Below are positions 17,062 to 25,621 of a DNA stretch of 42,863 nucleotides, piece by piece (the first letter of the stretch is position 1; each line of letters opens with the position of its first letter). Below the pieces are notes generated by a model, which saw nothing but the letters and a program-made list of their open reading frames with translations, made no database searches and had not been told where the DNA came from. The position numbers were made by a program, and so were the translations under genes. This DNA is from Pseudohongiella sp. (GTDB taxonomy: Bacteria > Pseudomonadota > Gammaproteobacteria > Pseudomonadales > Pseudohongiellaceae): NCBI GenBank assembly GCA_013204155.1, contig JABMOK010000160.1, positions 1-42,863 on the forward strand. Reading direction: 5' to 3'.

Positions 17062-18583
17062 TCAAGATACCAGTTCCAGAGTTAATCTATCCTTCTCGGC
17101 CGGAAGATAAAAACTTAATGTCGTACCAAAGCTGGTACTCGCAGTAACTTCGATATGTCCTTTGTGCATTTCTATAATAGATTTCGCGCTTGGCAGTCCC
17201 AGGCCGCTAGCATTCGCTTTACTGGTAAAAAAAGCAGCAAAAATCTTGCTCTCAGTTTCCTTGGGAATTCCTGTTCCCAGGTCAGTTACCGATACCTGGA
17301 TATAACGTCCGGGCTTGAGCGGTAAATCAATATCCGATTCAGAGAGAATATTCTGCGCGGTAATGATAATGCCCCCTCCGTTTGGCATGGCCTGCTTTGC
17401 ATTGATAACAAGATTGTTAATTACCAGACTAATCTGTTCACAGTTTATGTTAACGCGCCACAAATCTGGCGCTATATCGATTTTCGGCGTTACAAGAGGG
17501 CCTTGCAAACAAAGAGACACACTCTTCCTTAACAATTCTCCGACGTCGGCATATTCCAGCTTCGGTCTTGCAATTTCGGAAAATGCCAAGAGTTGCTGAG
17601 TCAAGTCTCTTGACCACGCGGCGGCGGCTTCAGTCTTATCCAAATATTCTTTGCTCGCCGATTGCGATTCCGCAGTTTTGGCCAAGCTCAAATTGGTAAT
17701 AATGCCTGTCAATTGATTGCTAAGTTCATGAGCGACGCCGGCAAGCAATAAGCTTGCGGATTCGAGCTTGGCGACTTTCAATAATTCTCTTTCAATTCTC
17801 TCGTTACTCGAATTATCAACAATCGATGTGAATACCCGCTCAACCCCAGCGATATCAACGCTGAAACTGGTTACACTACAAAGTTGTTCCTCTCCTGTTT
17901 TTGTTAGAACCTTTAAATTGCTTTGTATCGGATTGCTGCTAGATCTAACTCTGTTAATAACATCAGCTAACTCAGCCTGGCTCGTATTGCCAAATATCCC
18001 CAAATTTGAAAGAGTGCAACCCACGACATCGTCTAATGAACAGTCAAAATTGTTTAACCAGGAATCGTTAGCATACATAATTGCACCGGTTGACAGGTCG
18101 GTCATGCAGCACGGATCAGTATTCGAATGAAAAAAGGATGAGAACAATTCTATAGAGTTTCTTAATTCATTGATCAACAATTTATGCGCAGTCATGTCGC
18201 GCGTAGTGCCTTGTATTGCAATCATCTCCCCCTCTGGAATTCAACACTGGCGTTGAACACATTTCTCCGATGAACTCTGAGCCATCCTTTCGTTTATAAA
18301 CCAGTTCAAACCTTCTGGTTTCGTTGCCAAATTTCCCCCCATTGCGATTGCTGAGGGACTCAATAACCATTTCGATACTTTTCTCGGTAAGTAACAACGG
18401 AGAATAGACATTAAAAGGTAAGCCGATCAGTTCGGCTGAATCGAAGCCGGTCATCGTTTTAACTGAGGGGCTGAGGTAGGTGAATACCGCCTCCGGTGTC
18501 GCGCGCCAAACCCAGTCGATTGACGCATTTAGCACTTCGTGGAAGAGATCTTTTTTAATATCCTGAACAGCAAAAGGTTTCAT
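17062..18583 (-). pseudogene. PAS-PAS sensor histidine kinase with a frameshift
   Basis: Two overlapping frames together read as one kinase of about 500 residues. The upstream frame, from the ATG at 18583, encodes a PAS domain (IDWVWRATPEAVFTYLS ... VYKRKDGSEFIGEMCSTPVL). The downstream frame resumes with GEMIAIQGTTRDMTAHK, a second PAS domain, HisKA with the phosphoacceptor in LAGVAHELSNQLTGIITNLS, and HATPase_c (NNLVINAKQAM, DLGTGIP, GLGLPSAKSIIEMHKG). The frame break is a run of five G on the coding strand at 18228-18232; four G would restore the frame. It is a soluble kinase with no receiver and no adjacent response regulator. It may be a true mutation, a phase-variable tract or a sequencing error. 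Confidence 0.8.
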
Positions 18584-19099
18584 AATTATTGCTACTCTAT
18601 GTTTAGAACAGGGCGAAGAGTTTTGCCTGCTAGCCTGTATTGTCAGAAACCGCAATTCCGCTAAAAAACTGGCCGGATTTATAGGGTTTTCAAAGCAATT
18701 TCTGCGATCGCAATTGCCAAATTGCTCTACCATTTCAATTCATTACACAATGGCCATGTAGCACCAATAACAAGAGCTAGGCGCGGAGTCAAGTCTCTAA
18801 TCGCAAATCGTGAGTGTGGAGTATACAGCCCAGGGTGGCGCGGCTGATGTGATAAATGTCATCTATGCCCATTTATGTCCCATTCACTGTAATAGTCACT
18901 TTTCTCGTGGGATTTGCTAGTTTGCTTGCGAGTCAAAGGAATGTATTCGCAGACCTCCGCATCATGGATGTCATCTGTGACCTGGCGAATTGGCCAAATA
19001 TTCGACACCCGAATATTTCCTCGAATTACCATCTTCATTTTTCTGAATGGTTTTTGGAGTGTCGAGCATGCATTCTGTGCACGCTCTTTTCTCCAGAGG
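18584..19099. other. Intergenic region with an AT-rich inverted repeat
   Basis: About 500 bases lie upstream of the kinase. AAATATTCG at 18996-19004 and CGAATATTT at 19010-19018 form a perfect 9-bp inverted repeat. Its centre resembles the repeat at 20362. A short plus-strand frame here starts hydrophobic but then degenerates; I do not accept it. Confidence 0.5.
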
Positions 19100-19534
19100 C
19101 TAGCGGGCTCTCGTTGGAATCCACGCGATAATGAGTGGCTCTGTACCGATATTTCGTGTCTTGTGGCCTATTCCTTTGGTGTCCTCAATTAGTAATATAC
19201 TGCCCATTGGGAATTCCCTGACCTCGCCGTCTTGCACTTCTATTTCTCCGCTGCCCGCGAGAACAATTACCCACTGGGGTATTGGAGTCGGACTCCAGTC
19301 CTGAGTGAATCCTGGAGGCAGTAACAAGTAGCCGATTGAAGTTGCAGAGGTAAAAGGGCTAACTCTGGCGCCCATTGCGTTCTCTTCTCCGAACGGGATT
19401 TCACCTTCAGCAAAGTGCGACACACCGGTTCCATCGGAATACATTCTGGTGAATGGCATTGCGCGGGGAGAACTTTCCGAGGACACAAGAGGTGCCAGCA
19501 GGGTGACGATTAACAGGAATATGAGTCGAAACAT
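19100..19534 (-). CDS. Exported cupin-domain protein
   Basis: A 144-residue protein with a signal peptide (MFRLIFLLIVTLLAPLVSS). The mature part has a single cupin fold: GYLLLPPGFTQDW, then VIVLAGSGEIEVQDGEVREF (first cupin motif) and FPMGSILLIEDTKGIGHKTRN (second motif). The first-motif metal ligands are weak because GFTQDWSPTP lacks the usual HxH, so it may be non-enzymatic. It is exported like the surrounding oxidation genes. The substrate is unknown. Confidence 0.75.
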   Translation of the reverse strand: MFRLIFLLIVTLLAPLVSSESSPRAMPFTRMYSDGTGVSHFAEGEIPFGEENAMGARVSPFTSATSIGYLLLPPGFTQDWSPTPIPQWVIVLAGSGEIEVQDGEVREFPMGSILLIEDTKGIGHKTRNIGTEPLIIAWIPTRAR

Positions 19535-19918
19535 TTTTAGGCCGCTCCCTACGTTCTTTTCCTTAGAGAGTGAGCATCTATACTATCCAGTCGTGAACAC
19601 AGAATCGTGTTGACGCTCAGAATTGAATAGAGGATAGGCTCCCATGAAGGACAAAGCCTAGCAATATGCCTCGGGCAATAACGGAACTGGTTCGAGTTTT
19701 GGGGAGATAAACAGGGAGGGAATAGTTGCGCAAAAAGTTTTCTGGAGAGACTTTTGGGTCGAACCTTGGAGCAGCTTTAGGGTTGGGTCTCGGCTCATGG
19801 CACGAGCATTAACAATGCCTTATTCAATCGCCAATTGCTGGCAGGAAGGGCCTGCCCTTATGAATTCCTGGCGGAGAGGACGAGGCGCTTCGAAAGAAAA
19901 GCTCTTTTCCTGAAGCAG
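19535..19918. other. Intergenic region, no supported gene
   Basis: About 380 bases separate the cupin start (minus strand) and the next minus-strand stop. They contain the cupin promoter but no motif I can name. Confidence 0.45.
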
Positions 19919-20251
19919 TCAGGCTTCTCTGATATAGCTGGTCCTGGCCCACAATTTCTTTGTATTACCCCCAACAGTTGTTTCAAACTGGGAGTATTTG
20001 CCATCGCCAGGCATCATGACAGTGCGCAGCACTTTTACTCCAGCTCGCCGGGTCAGATTTGAACACTTGCCTTCGCTGATAAGAGAATTTCTAATAGCCG
20101 GGACTTCAGAAACCGCAGCGAGTGTTGGCAAGTCATTACATACCAAGCCTGAAACGGTGCCAGATTTCGGCCCATCCATACTGTTTAAACTGTCACTGCA
20201 GGCAACACCTGAAATAGCAATACACAGCAATAGACAAAACTCTATTTTCAT
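19919..20251 (-). CDS. Small putative lipoprotein of unknown function
   Basis: A 110-residue protein from the ATG at 20251, chosen because GGAGG lies 5 bases upstream and a signal peptide follows (MKIEFCLLLCIAISGVAC). The Cys at residue 18 in a GVAC lipobox-like site may be lipidated. Two further Cys (CNDLP and GKCSN) could form a disulfide. The C-terminal half is basic with a VKVLRTVMMPGDGKYSQF pattern. No family recognised. A longer upstream extension in the same frame is unlikely. Confidence 0.65.
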   Translation of the reverse strand: MKIEFCLLLCIAISGVACSDSLNSMDGPKSGTVSGLVCNDLPTLAAVSEVPAIRNSLISEGKCSNLTRRAGVKVLRTVMMPGDGKYSQFETTVGGNTKKLWARTSYIREA

Positions 20252-20361
20252 AAAAGCCTCCGAACTAGAAGTGGTTAGACGCCGATTAAGCCGGTATCCA
20301 CATTCCTTTACGACACTTCCAGTAAAAACATTTAGAGAAAGATTTGGATGGCTAAGCCCGC

Positions 20362-20439
20362 AAATATTGGACGCCCGCATATTTCACCCATTTCTTCGAG
20401 TTAACTTCTTCACTCAATTGAATATTTATGCGGGTGTCC
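20362..20439. repeat. Inverted repeat pair, GGACRCCCGCATA type
   Basis: GGACGCCCGCATATTTC at 20369-20385 and, inverted, GAATATTTATGCGGGTGTCC at 20420-20439 form a BIME-like pair with about 34 bases between. The preceding AAATATTG at 20362 resembles the element at 18996. Probably REP-like or remnants of a small mobile element. Confidence 0.65.
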
Positions 20440-20441
20440 AG

Positions 20442-20472
20442 TAACTACTTCATTAACTACTTCATTAACTAC
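20442..20472. repeat. 12-bp tandem repeat
   Basis: TAACTACTTCAT is repeated twice and then partly a third time (TAACTAC), immediately after the inverted repeat pair. Confidence 0.9.
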
Positions 20473-20496
20473 AGGTCAATATCCAGTTCCTCAAAA

Positions 20497-21039
20497 CTAT
20501 TGCAACAATCTATAGTCAGGCGACATGATATGATCCATCTGCTTTATTTGATTCAGATAAAAGGACGGCGGCCTGGCATTCTCTCCGAAGGAGAAGTTAA
20601 AACTCCCCTTGACGAGCACCCCATTCGCATTAAGAGTAGCCCATTCAACAGTGAAGTAATCCGCCTCTTCGAGTTCTGGTAAGGCGTGCATAAAGTGCAG
20701 GCCAGTCACCGGCTCATAACGAAAATCGATATCAATATAACCCCGCTCCGGATCCTTTAATGCCAGCTTCACTAGTCGCGTCTCATTCTCAAAATGTAGC
20801 ATGAGCGATTTGGGCGCTGCAGCAAGCACTTCATCGTTCGCCGGCATAGTCTCTACTTGCGCTGCAACCGCCATGTTGTGCATCTCATGCTGAGCCAGCA
20901 CCAGAGGACTCCATAAGACAAGAAAAAGAAACTTGATTAGCAGCCCTTTGATAGAAAAATTATTGTCGCTATTGTTGTCGCTAGGACGATCACTACGATT
21001 CGATATTTTAAGTCCCGTTTTACACTTTGACTTGCTCAC
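20497..21039 (-). CDS. CopC-domain periplasmic protein
   Basis: A 180-residue exported protein. I chose the GTG at 21039 because GAGGAG lies 6 bases upstream. A hydrophobic export segment (LLIKFLFLVLWSPLVLAQ) is followed by HEMHNM and then a CopC/YobA-like domain: DEVLAAAPKSLMLHFENETR, ALKDPERGYID, ADYFTVEWATLNANGVLVKG and a final SFNFSFG. CopC proteins bind Cu(II) at the periplasm and help its delivery or resistance. The N-terminal His/Met cluster would fit copper binding. It lies among copper monooxygenase genes, which supports a copper-supply role by inference. The long N-terminus before the export segment is unusual. Confidence 0.8.
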   Translation of the reverse strand: MSKSKCKTGLKISNRSDRPSDNNSDNNFSIKGLLIKFLFLVLWSPLVLAQHEMHNMAVAAQVETMPANDEVLAAAPKSLMLHFENETRLVKLALKDPERGYIDIDFRYEPVTGLHFMHALPELEEADYFTVEWATLNANGVLVKGSFNFSFGENARPPSFYLNQIKQMDHIMSPDYRLLQ

Positions 21040-21340
21040 GCCATTCTCCTCAAAATTGACTGTTACCAATCTGTCTTCACTATAAAATAATTTGATCACT
21101 GGGTTCGGAGATTGAGCCGCAGCCCGCTCTCATCGAATTCAGTACCAGGTAATAATAACTCGATAACTAATTGGCTTAAATCCTGCGAATGAAAGTAACT
21201 CAGAAATAAGTGACGAAGGCTGTTTAAGACACTGGTGGGCAGTATGCCCCGCAAGGTGTGGAACAAGTTGCACTCTCACTTAATGGAAAATAGCGCTCAA
21301 GGTATCTGAGATGCAGCGCGTTATCTTGCTCTGCAGATAC

Positions 21341-21375
21341 AAAAAAAACCAGGGAAAGAATTTCTTCCCCTGGTT
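21341..21375 (-). terminator. Rho-independent terminator
   Basis: AACCAGGGAAAGAA at 21347-21360 pairs with 21361-21375 (one mismatch) with almost no loop. On the minus strand the stem is followed by eight T (the A-run at 21341-21348). It ends the 23984-21409 transcription unit. Confidence 0.88.
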
Positions 21376-21408
21376 CTGCTTTCGTTCTAATCCATTTTTA
21401 TACGGCGG

Positions 21409-22404
21409 TTAGCGCGTCACATTCACAGTCAGGTACTGATCTTGAAAAAGCCCGCCATCATCCGCTCGACCCCAGAGCAGGTAGGTGCCGGGTTCGTCGA
21501 AGCTGACAGTTACTTCATAGATGCCATCTTCGGGTACGGCTGGGGGTACCCACAGCCAACTCCAGGGTGAATTAGCCGAAGGGCGCGTGTCTTCCCACGG
21601 TTTGATTTGCGGCGGATCGAAATGGACGGCATCTTGTACCGCTGTCGCGGTTTCGGGCGCGCGGTAAACATTCCAGGACAGGAACAGCCCATTATTTTTG
21701 GCTACAGTAGGCTTCGGCGGAGGCATCTTCATCATCATATTGCGAACCGTTTCAGGCGTTATGAAAGCCGCGGCTGCACCCCCGATTCGCGAGGCAAGCC
21801 CCATGGGGTTATGGGGTTTAGGAACGCCATCATCGCTTACCCGGGTCTGAAAACTCAGTGGCTGTCCCACCTTGACCGTTCGAATCTCGTCTCCGATTAA
21901 TTCCGCAACCGGTGGTATATTAGCCCTGATTTCTTCAGTGGACGTTCCCGCGCCCAGAGAACCGGTCTCCGACATGATAGTTACATTGTTTATTTTGTAA
22001 TCGGCCCTCAGAGTGGCATAGGCTTTTCGCGTCAAACCATTGGGGGAAGTCACTTCCCATACCAGTTCCTTGTCTCCAAAATCGCCAGGCACGACCACAT
22101 CAAACGTGAAGCGATTGCGGCGCGGCAGGAAATGCGTAGGCTGACCCTGGTCCGCTAGTCCTGGTGAAAAGAAGTTACTTTCACCCACTGGAATATCCAG
22201 CTCTTCTTCCCAGTTATGATTGAAGTAGCCGAATGTGAGGGTAATGGTCCCGTCGTCATTTGGACGCCAGCCTTCATAGGCCAGGTCGGTGTGCTGCCCG
22301 GTTTGGTAGGTATGTTTGGTGTATTCGTAGGGCTGCTGCGCAACCGCCAGATTAGACAGCAATGCCAAGGCCGCTGTCGATAGCACTAATAGAGTTTTTA
22401 GCAC
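21409..22404 (-). CDS. Exported module partner protein, copy 2
   Basis: A 331-residue exported protein from the GTG at 22404, chosen because AGGAG lies 7 bases upstream and a signal peptide follows (VLKTLLVLSTAALALLSNLAVAQ). It is a paralogue of the protein at 15718-16599: LAYEGWRPNDDGTITLTFGY, LDIPVGESN, QPTHFLPRRNRF, LVWEVTSPNG, LRADYKINNV, and the Ig-like C-terminus GTYLLWGRADDGGLF...YLTVNV. It has an insert of about 40 residues that copy 1 lacks. No catalytic motif is visible. It is second in the operon, after the PHM-like cytochrome, whereas copy 1 is first. Confidence 0.78.
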   Translation of the reverse strand: MLKTLLVLSTAALALLSNLAVAQQPYEYTKHTYQTGQHTDLAYEGWRPNDDGTITLTFGYFNHNWEEELDIPVGESNFFSPGLADQGQPTHFLPRRNRFTFDVVVPGDFGDKELVWEVTSPNGLTRKAYATLRADYKINNVTIMSETGSLGAGTSTEEIRANIPPVAELIGDEIRTVKVGQPLSFQTRVSDDGVPKPHNPMGLASRIGGAAAAFITPETVRNMMMKMPPPKPTVAKNNGLFLSWNVYRAPETATAVQDAVHFDPPQIKPWEDTRPSANSPWSWLWVPPAVPEDGIYEVTVSFDEPGTYLLWGRADDGGLFQDQYLTVNVTR

Positions 22405-22482
22405 GTTGTTACTCCTAAATTTAACATCTTGCATTTCTTACCTTCAGAGGGAATTTCCCAAGATTAATAGCTCGTTCGTTTG

Positions 22483-22520
22483 TGAGCGGCGAGGCTCCAT
22501 TTTGAGAGCCTCGCCGCTCA
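22483..22520. promoter_or_regulatory. Perfect 15-bp inverted repeat inside the operon
   Basis: TGAGCGGCGAGGCTC at 22483-22497 and its perfect complement at 22506-22520 flank an 8-base loop between the two module genes. There is no T-tract on either strand, so it is more likely an mRNA-stability or processing hairpin than a simple terminator. Confidence 0.75.
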
Positions 22521-22574
22521 GTTACTTGATAACTCGGAAGCTGTTCTCGCCTCCGTCAACGCTGAATTCTTCAG

Positions 22575-23984
22575 TTACTCACTGCCACCTGAAGAATCTG
22601 CAATTGGCCATACCAGAGGTGCCAGACACAGTGGGCATCCTATGACGTGATCGTTGGGTCCGAGGTTAAGGACCGTGCGCCGCTTTTCCATTTCTTCCTG
22701 GAATTGTTCATCGGTCATAGTTACCCGGATTCCCAGGTCGATAAACATATTGGTAACCGAGCGGTTGCCAGAACCCTGCCAGTTACGTGCATCTGGTACA
22801 TTGGGATTGGCTGTAGTGTTATCGAAATAGCCGGTGATGTGCATGATGGTGCCCTTGGGCAACAACGGGGTGTAGTTGTCAGCGAAGGGATAGCCTCTCA
22901 CCCAATTGTGGTCATAGCCCACACAGGAGAGTGTCTCGACTGAGTAGCCCCAGATAGCCTCCAGGCACATACGCTCACCAGGGGCATGCAGATGCGGCTC
23001 GAAGGTGATGACCTTGGTGTTTTCAGTCAGTACCGTGTAGGCATGTAACTCCTGATCTTTTGCGTCGCCTTCGACACTGATATCAACGCCATTTCCCAAG
23101 ATACTGATACCAGTCTTGTACTTCGGCTCATAGCCTTTCGGATGGAAAGTGAAGCCTAGCTGTAGATGACCGACGGTATCACGTCCGTTGGAGTGCATGT
23201 GCACCGAATCGGTAAAGAAGGCGGAATTGGCTTTGAGTAAGGGACCTGCGTCCGGGTCGAATACATCGCCATTGCGGCCCACTTCGTGTACTGGCCAAGA
23301 GACAGATTCACCTTGAACCACAGTATCATTCTCGTCTAACACCTCAGTACGCCAAATCATGTGGTGAAAGATAAACAGGCCACCGACGGTGTCGGAAGCC
23401 GCAGGGCCGGTACTCACATCGTTCACTTCCACTACTTCTATGGATTTCACATAGCGATCTTCTTTGAGGCCAGTTTTAACACTGGGAAGCTCGCCCCACC
23501 AGTCGGGTCTGTCACCCGCCATGGTGAAATCTTCGAGATTCACAATCAGGTCTGGTTCGCCCAGCTTCCACTTGGTAGTGTCATCGAAGGACAGTGGCGC
23601 CGGTGCATCCGCCACATTACCCTCGGGTGTACCGCTTCGGGCCCAGGTAGAGATGGCCGCAATTTCTGCGTCGCTCAGGGATGGGTCACTCTTGAAATGT
23701 TGAATGCCAATCTCTTTCTCGGCGTACCAAGGCGGCATGGCGCCTGCGCGGTCACGAAGGCCTGTCTTGTATTCTATGAGCCCGGCATAGGGAGCGACCT
23801 CGTCATAGTTGGTCAATGCCATGGGCGCCACGCCACCAGGGCGGTGACAAGTCTGGCAGCTGCGCTGCAGAATTGGTTCGATATCCTTGTGAAACGTGAC
23901 TTCCTGAGCCTGGATCGCCGGTGAAAGCGCCATAGCCGAGAAGGCCAGTAGTAAACTTTTGTTCATTAATGCTGAAATTCGCAT
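22575..23984 (-). CDS. Cytochrome c / type II copper monooxygenase (PHM-like), copy 2
   Basis: A 469-residue exported protein; GAGG lies 8 bases before the ATG. The signal peptide ends near residue 26. The heme motif CQTCH is at 43-47. PHM-type ligands: HH at 207-208, H262 or H264 in VHMHSNG, HLH at 331-333 and Met413 in RSVTNMFID. It differs from copy 1 by TNM in place of DEM before the Met, a longer middle insert and a C-terminal tail with an extra CPLC pair (450-453), which could form a disulfide. It is first of the second two-gene module and divergent from the AraC-type regulator, about 350 bases away. Confidence 0.85.
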   Translation of the reverse strand: MRISALMNKSLLLAFSAMALSPAIQAQEVTFHKDIEPILQRSCQTCHRPGGVAPMALTNYDEVAPYAGLIEYKTGLRDRAGAMPPWYAEKEIGIQHFKSDPSLSDAEIAAISTWARSGTPEGNVADAPAPLSFDDTTKWKLGEPDLIVNLEDFTMAGDRPDWWGELPSVKTGLKEDRYVKSIEVVEVNDVSTGPAASDTVGGLFIFHHMIWRTEVLDENDTVVQGESVSWPVHEVGRNGDVFDPDAGPLLKANSAFFTDSVHMHSNGRDTVGHLQLGFTFHPKGYEPKYKTGISILGNGVDISVEGDAKDQELHAYTVLTENTKVITFEPHLHAPGERMCLEAIWGYSVETLSCVGYDHNWVRGYPFADNYTPLLPKGTIMHITGYFDNTTANPNVPDARNWQGSGNRSVTNMFIDLGIRVTMTDEQFQEEMEKRRTVLNLGPNDHVIGCPLCLAPLVWPIADSSGGSE

Positions 23985-24210
23985 GGTTATTTCCTCTCTT
24001 TAAAACACAGGGACTAATTGCAGAAGGTCTGAAATTAGATTACTTAAATCGGAACGAGCAACATTCTATGATCAATTAAACAGGATTTGCCGATGAATTT
24101 CTTCCTGATAATTAATGGATACTGATTAATTTGCAAAATTTTCTAAAAATTGCGCGTAAGCTCTACAGGCTCCTATTGAGGGAGATTGAAGGAACTGGTT
24201 TTCAGAATCT

Positions 24211-24240
24211 GTCAGAAATTTCAATAATCCGTCAAAAACT
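24211..24240. promoter_or_regulatory. Candidate AraC-type direct-repeat operator
   Basis: GTCAGAAATT at 24211 and GTCAAAAACT at 24231 are direct repeats spaced exactly 20 bp, two helical turns, the usual geometry for AraC/XylS dimers. They lie between the divergent regulator and PHM-like cytochrome genes, upstream of both. Confidence 0.4.
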
Positions 24241-24337
24241 TACTCGGAAATCAGCCAAAAACCCGTTGTTTTCTGGGTAGTTAGCTGAATATTGTGGATA
24301 AATTCCAAAGCCTGAGTAACTATAAAATTTCTGTAAA

Positions 24338-25531
24338 ATGGGGTATGCTGAGCGACTCTCTGCACGGCAAATCCCTACTCGCTGTTTCATTGCTATGCAG
24401 GCGACTAATACTCTCTTAATGAGCCCAGTTATGGACAACCTTACTGCCCTTTTTTCAGGTCTCGCTATTTCTCAGCTCATATTTCTGCAGTTTTTCGCTT
24501 TTTCGAATTTCCGCCATCAAAGGCAAGCCCGGATTCTAATGTTGTTCTGCACTTGCCTTATCGCCTTTCTCCTTGGCGGAATACCCGTAATCAGTTCCTA
24601 TGCATTAATTGATCTAATTTTGTCACTTTTGGCCATTTTGACACCCGCCAGCCTGTGGATATTCTCGTTACTATTTTTCAGGGACGACGAGAAGCTACCA
24701 CCCTACGGCTTAAGCTTAATACTTTTCTATTTCATACTACGGTCATTATCTCTTTCTCTTGAGTATCTAGATTATGATCTCGGTCAATTTATTGGCTATT
24801 ATATTGGTTATATGATTCCAGTCCTAGTGATGCTCGGCTTGACTGTTCATGTGGTTTATATGGGTATCGAAGGGCGCAAGACCGATTTGATTGAGGAAAG
24901 GCGAAAAATCCGAATTCCCTTCGTGATCAGTAAGGGCGTTGTGGTTCTTTTCACCTTGGTCTTCAGTGCGCTGTCAACGCTGGTAACTCTACTGTCCCCC
25001 TCGAATGATTCCTTGCCCTATTTTGATGTAATTACTCTCGCGATTGTCGCTTCTGTGTTTTTCTGGACGCTGGGTTTAAACCTTGCCGTTTTTCGGGCCA
25101 GCAACAATGTCGAATTATTGCTACAGAATGCCCCCACCATAGATTTGGAGCAGGGTTACGGGGAAGACGAAGCGGGCATGAGCATGCTTAGCAAAGAAGA
25201 GAAATTGATGAGAAAAATCAATGAGGCGATGGACGAGCAAAAACTTTATCAAGAGGCAGGCTTCACTATAGCAATGCTGGCCAACAAACTGTCAACATCT
25301 GAGCAACGATTGAGAACGACAATCAACAAAGCCATGGGATTTCGAAATTTTAATCAATTCCTCAACTACTATCGGATTCGAGAAGCCACTCATTTGATCG
25401 CGAAAACGGAAGAGCCCATTGCCAGCATAGCAATGGACGTTGGCTACAATTCGCTGTCTTCATTCAATAAGGCATTCAAGGAAAATCTTGGATTGCCTCC
25501 GCGCAAGTTTCGAAACACGTCACAAGCTTAG
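24338..25531 (+). CDS. Membrane-anchored AraC-family regulator
   Basis: A 397-residue protein with an N-terminal membrane domain of about 7 hydrophobic helices (roughly residues 30-250), a cytoplasmic linker and a C-terminal double helix-turn-helix of AraC type. The HTH region reads FTIAMLANKLSTSEQRLRTT and IASIAMDVGYNSLSSFNKAF, followed by KENLGLPPRKFR, the standard family ending. Such 7TM-AraC regulators sense a membrane or periplasmic signal directly. None of the possible starts (24338, 24395, 24431) has a clear SD; I keep the longest. Divergent position and nearby direct repeats suggest it controls the PHM-like module. Confidence 0.85.
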   Translation: MGYAERLSARQIPTRCFIAMQATNTLLMSPVMDNLTALFSGLAISQLIFLQFFAFSNFRHQRQARILMLFCTCLIAFLLGGIPVISSYALIDLILSLLAILTPASLWIFSLLFFRDDEKLPPYGLSLILFYFILRSLSLSLEYLDYDLGQFIGYYIGYMIPVLVMLGLTVHVVYMGIEGRKTDLIEERRKIRIPFVISKGVVVLFTLVFSALSTLVTLLSPSNDSLPYFDVITLAIVASVFFWTLGLNLAVFRASNNVELLLQNAPTIDLEQGYGEDEAGMSMLSKEEKLMRKINEAMDEQKLYQEAGFTIAMLANKLSTSEQRLRTTINKAMGFRNFNQFLNYYRIREATHLIAKTEEPIASIAMDVGYNSLSSFNKAFKENLGLPPRKFRNTSQA

Positions 25532-25621
25532 CGCCTTAATAAATAGGGAGTCGCTTGGCAGCGACGACCATTCGTTCAGTTATTATTTAATTTGTGCCCC
25601 TTCTGGATTTGAAATCACGCT

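Noticed and set aside
18856-19131. A plus-strand frame with a hydrophobic N-terminus (MSSMPIYVPFTVIV...)
   Set aside because: It overlaps the cupin end and the AT-rich inverted repeat, lacks SD and does not resemble any family.
23361-23924. A 187-residue plus-strand frame opposite the PHM-like cytochrome
   Set aside because: Antisense shadow; the minus-strand protein has heme and copper motifs and a good SD.
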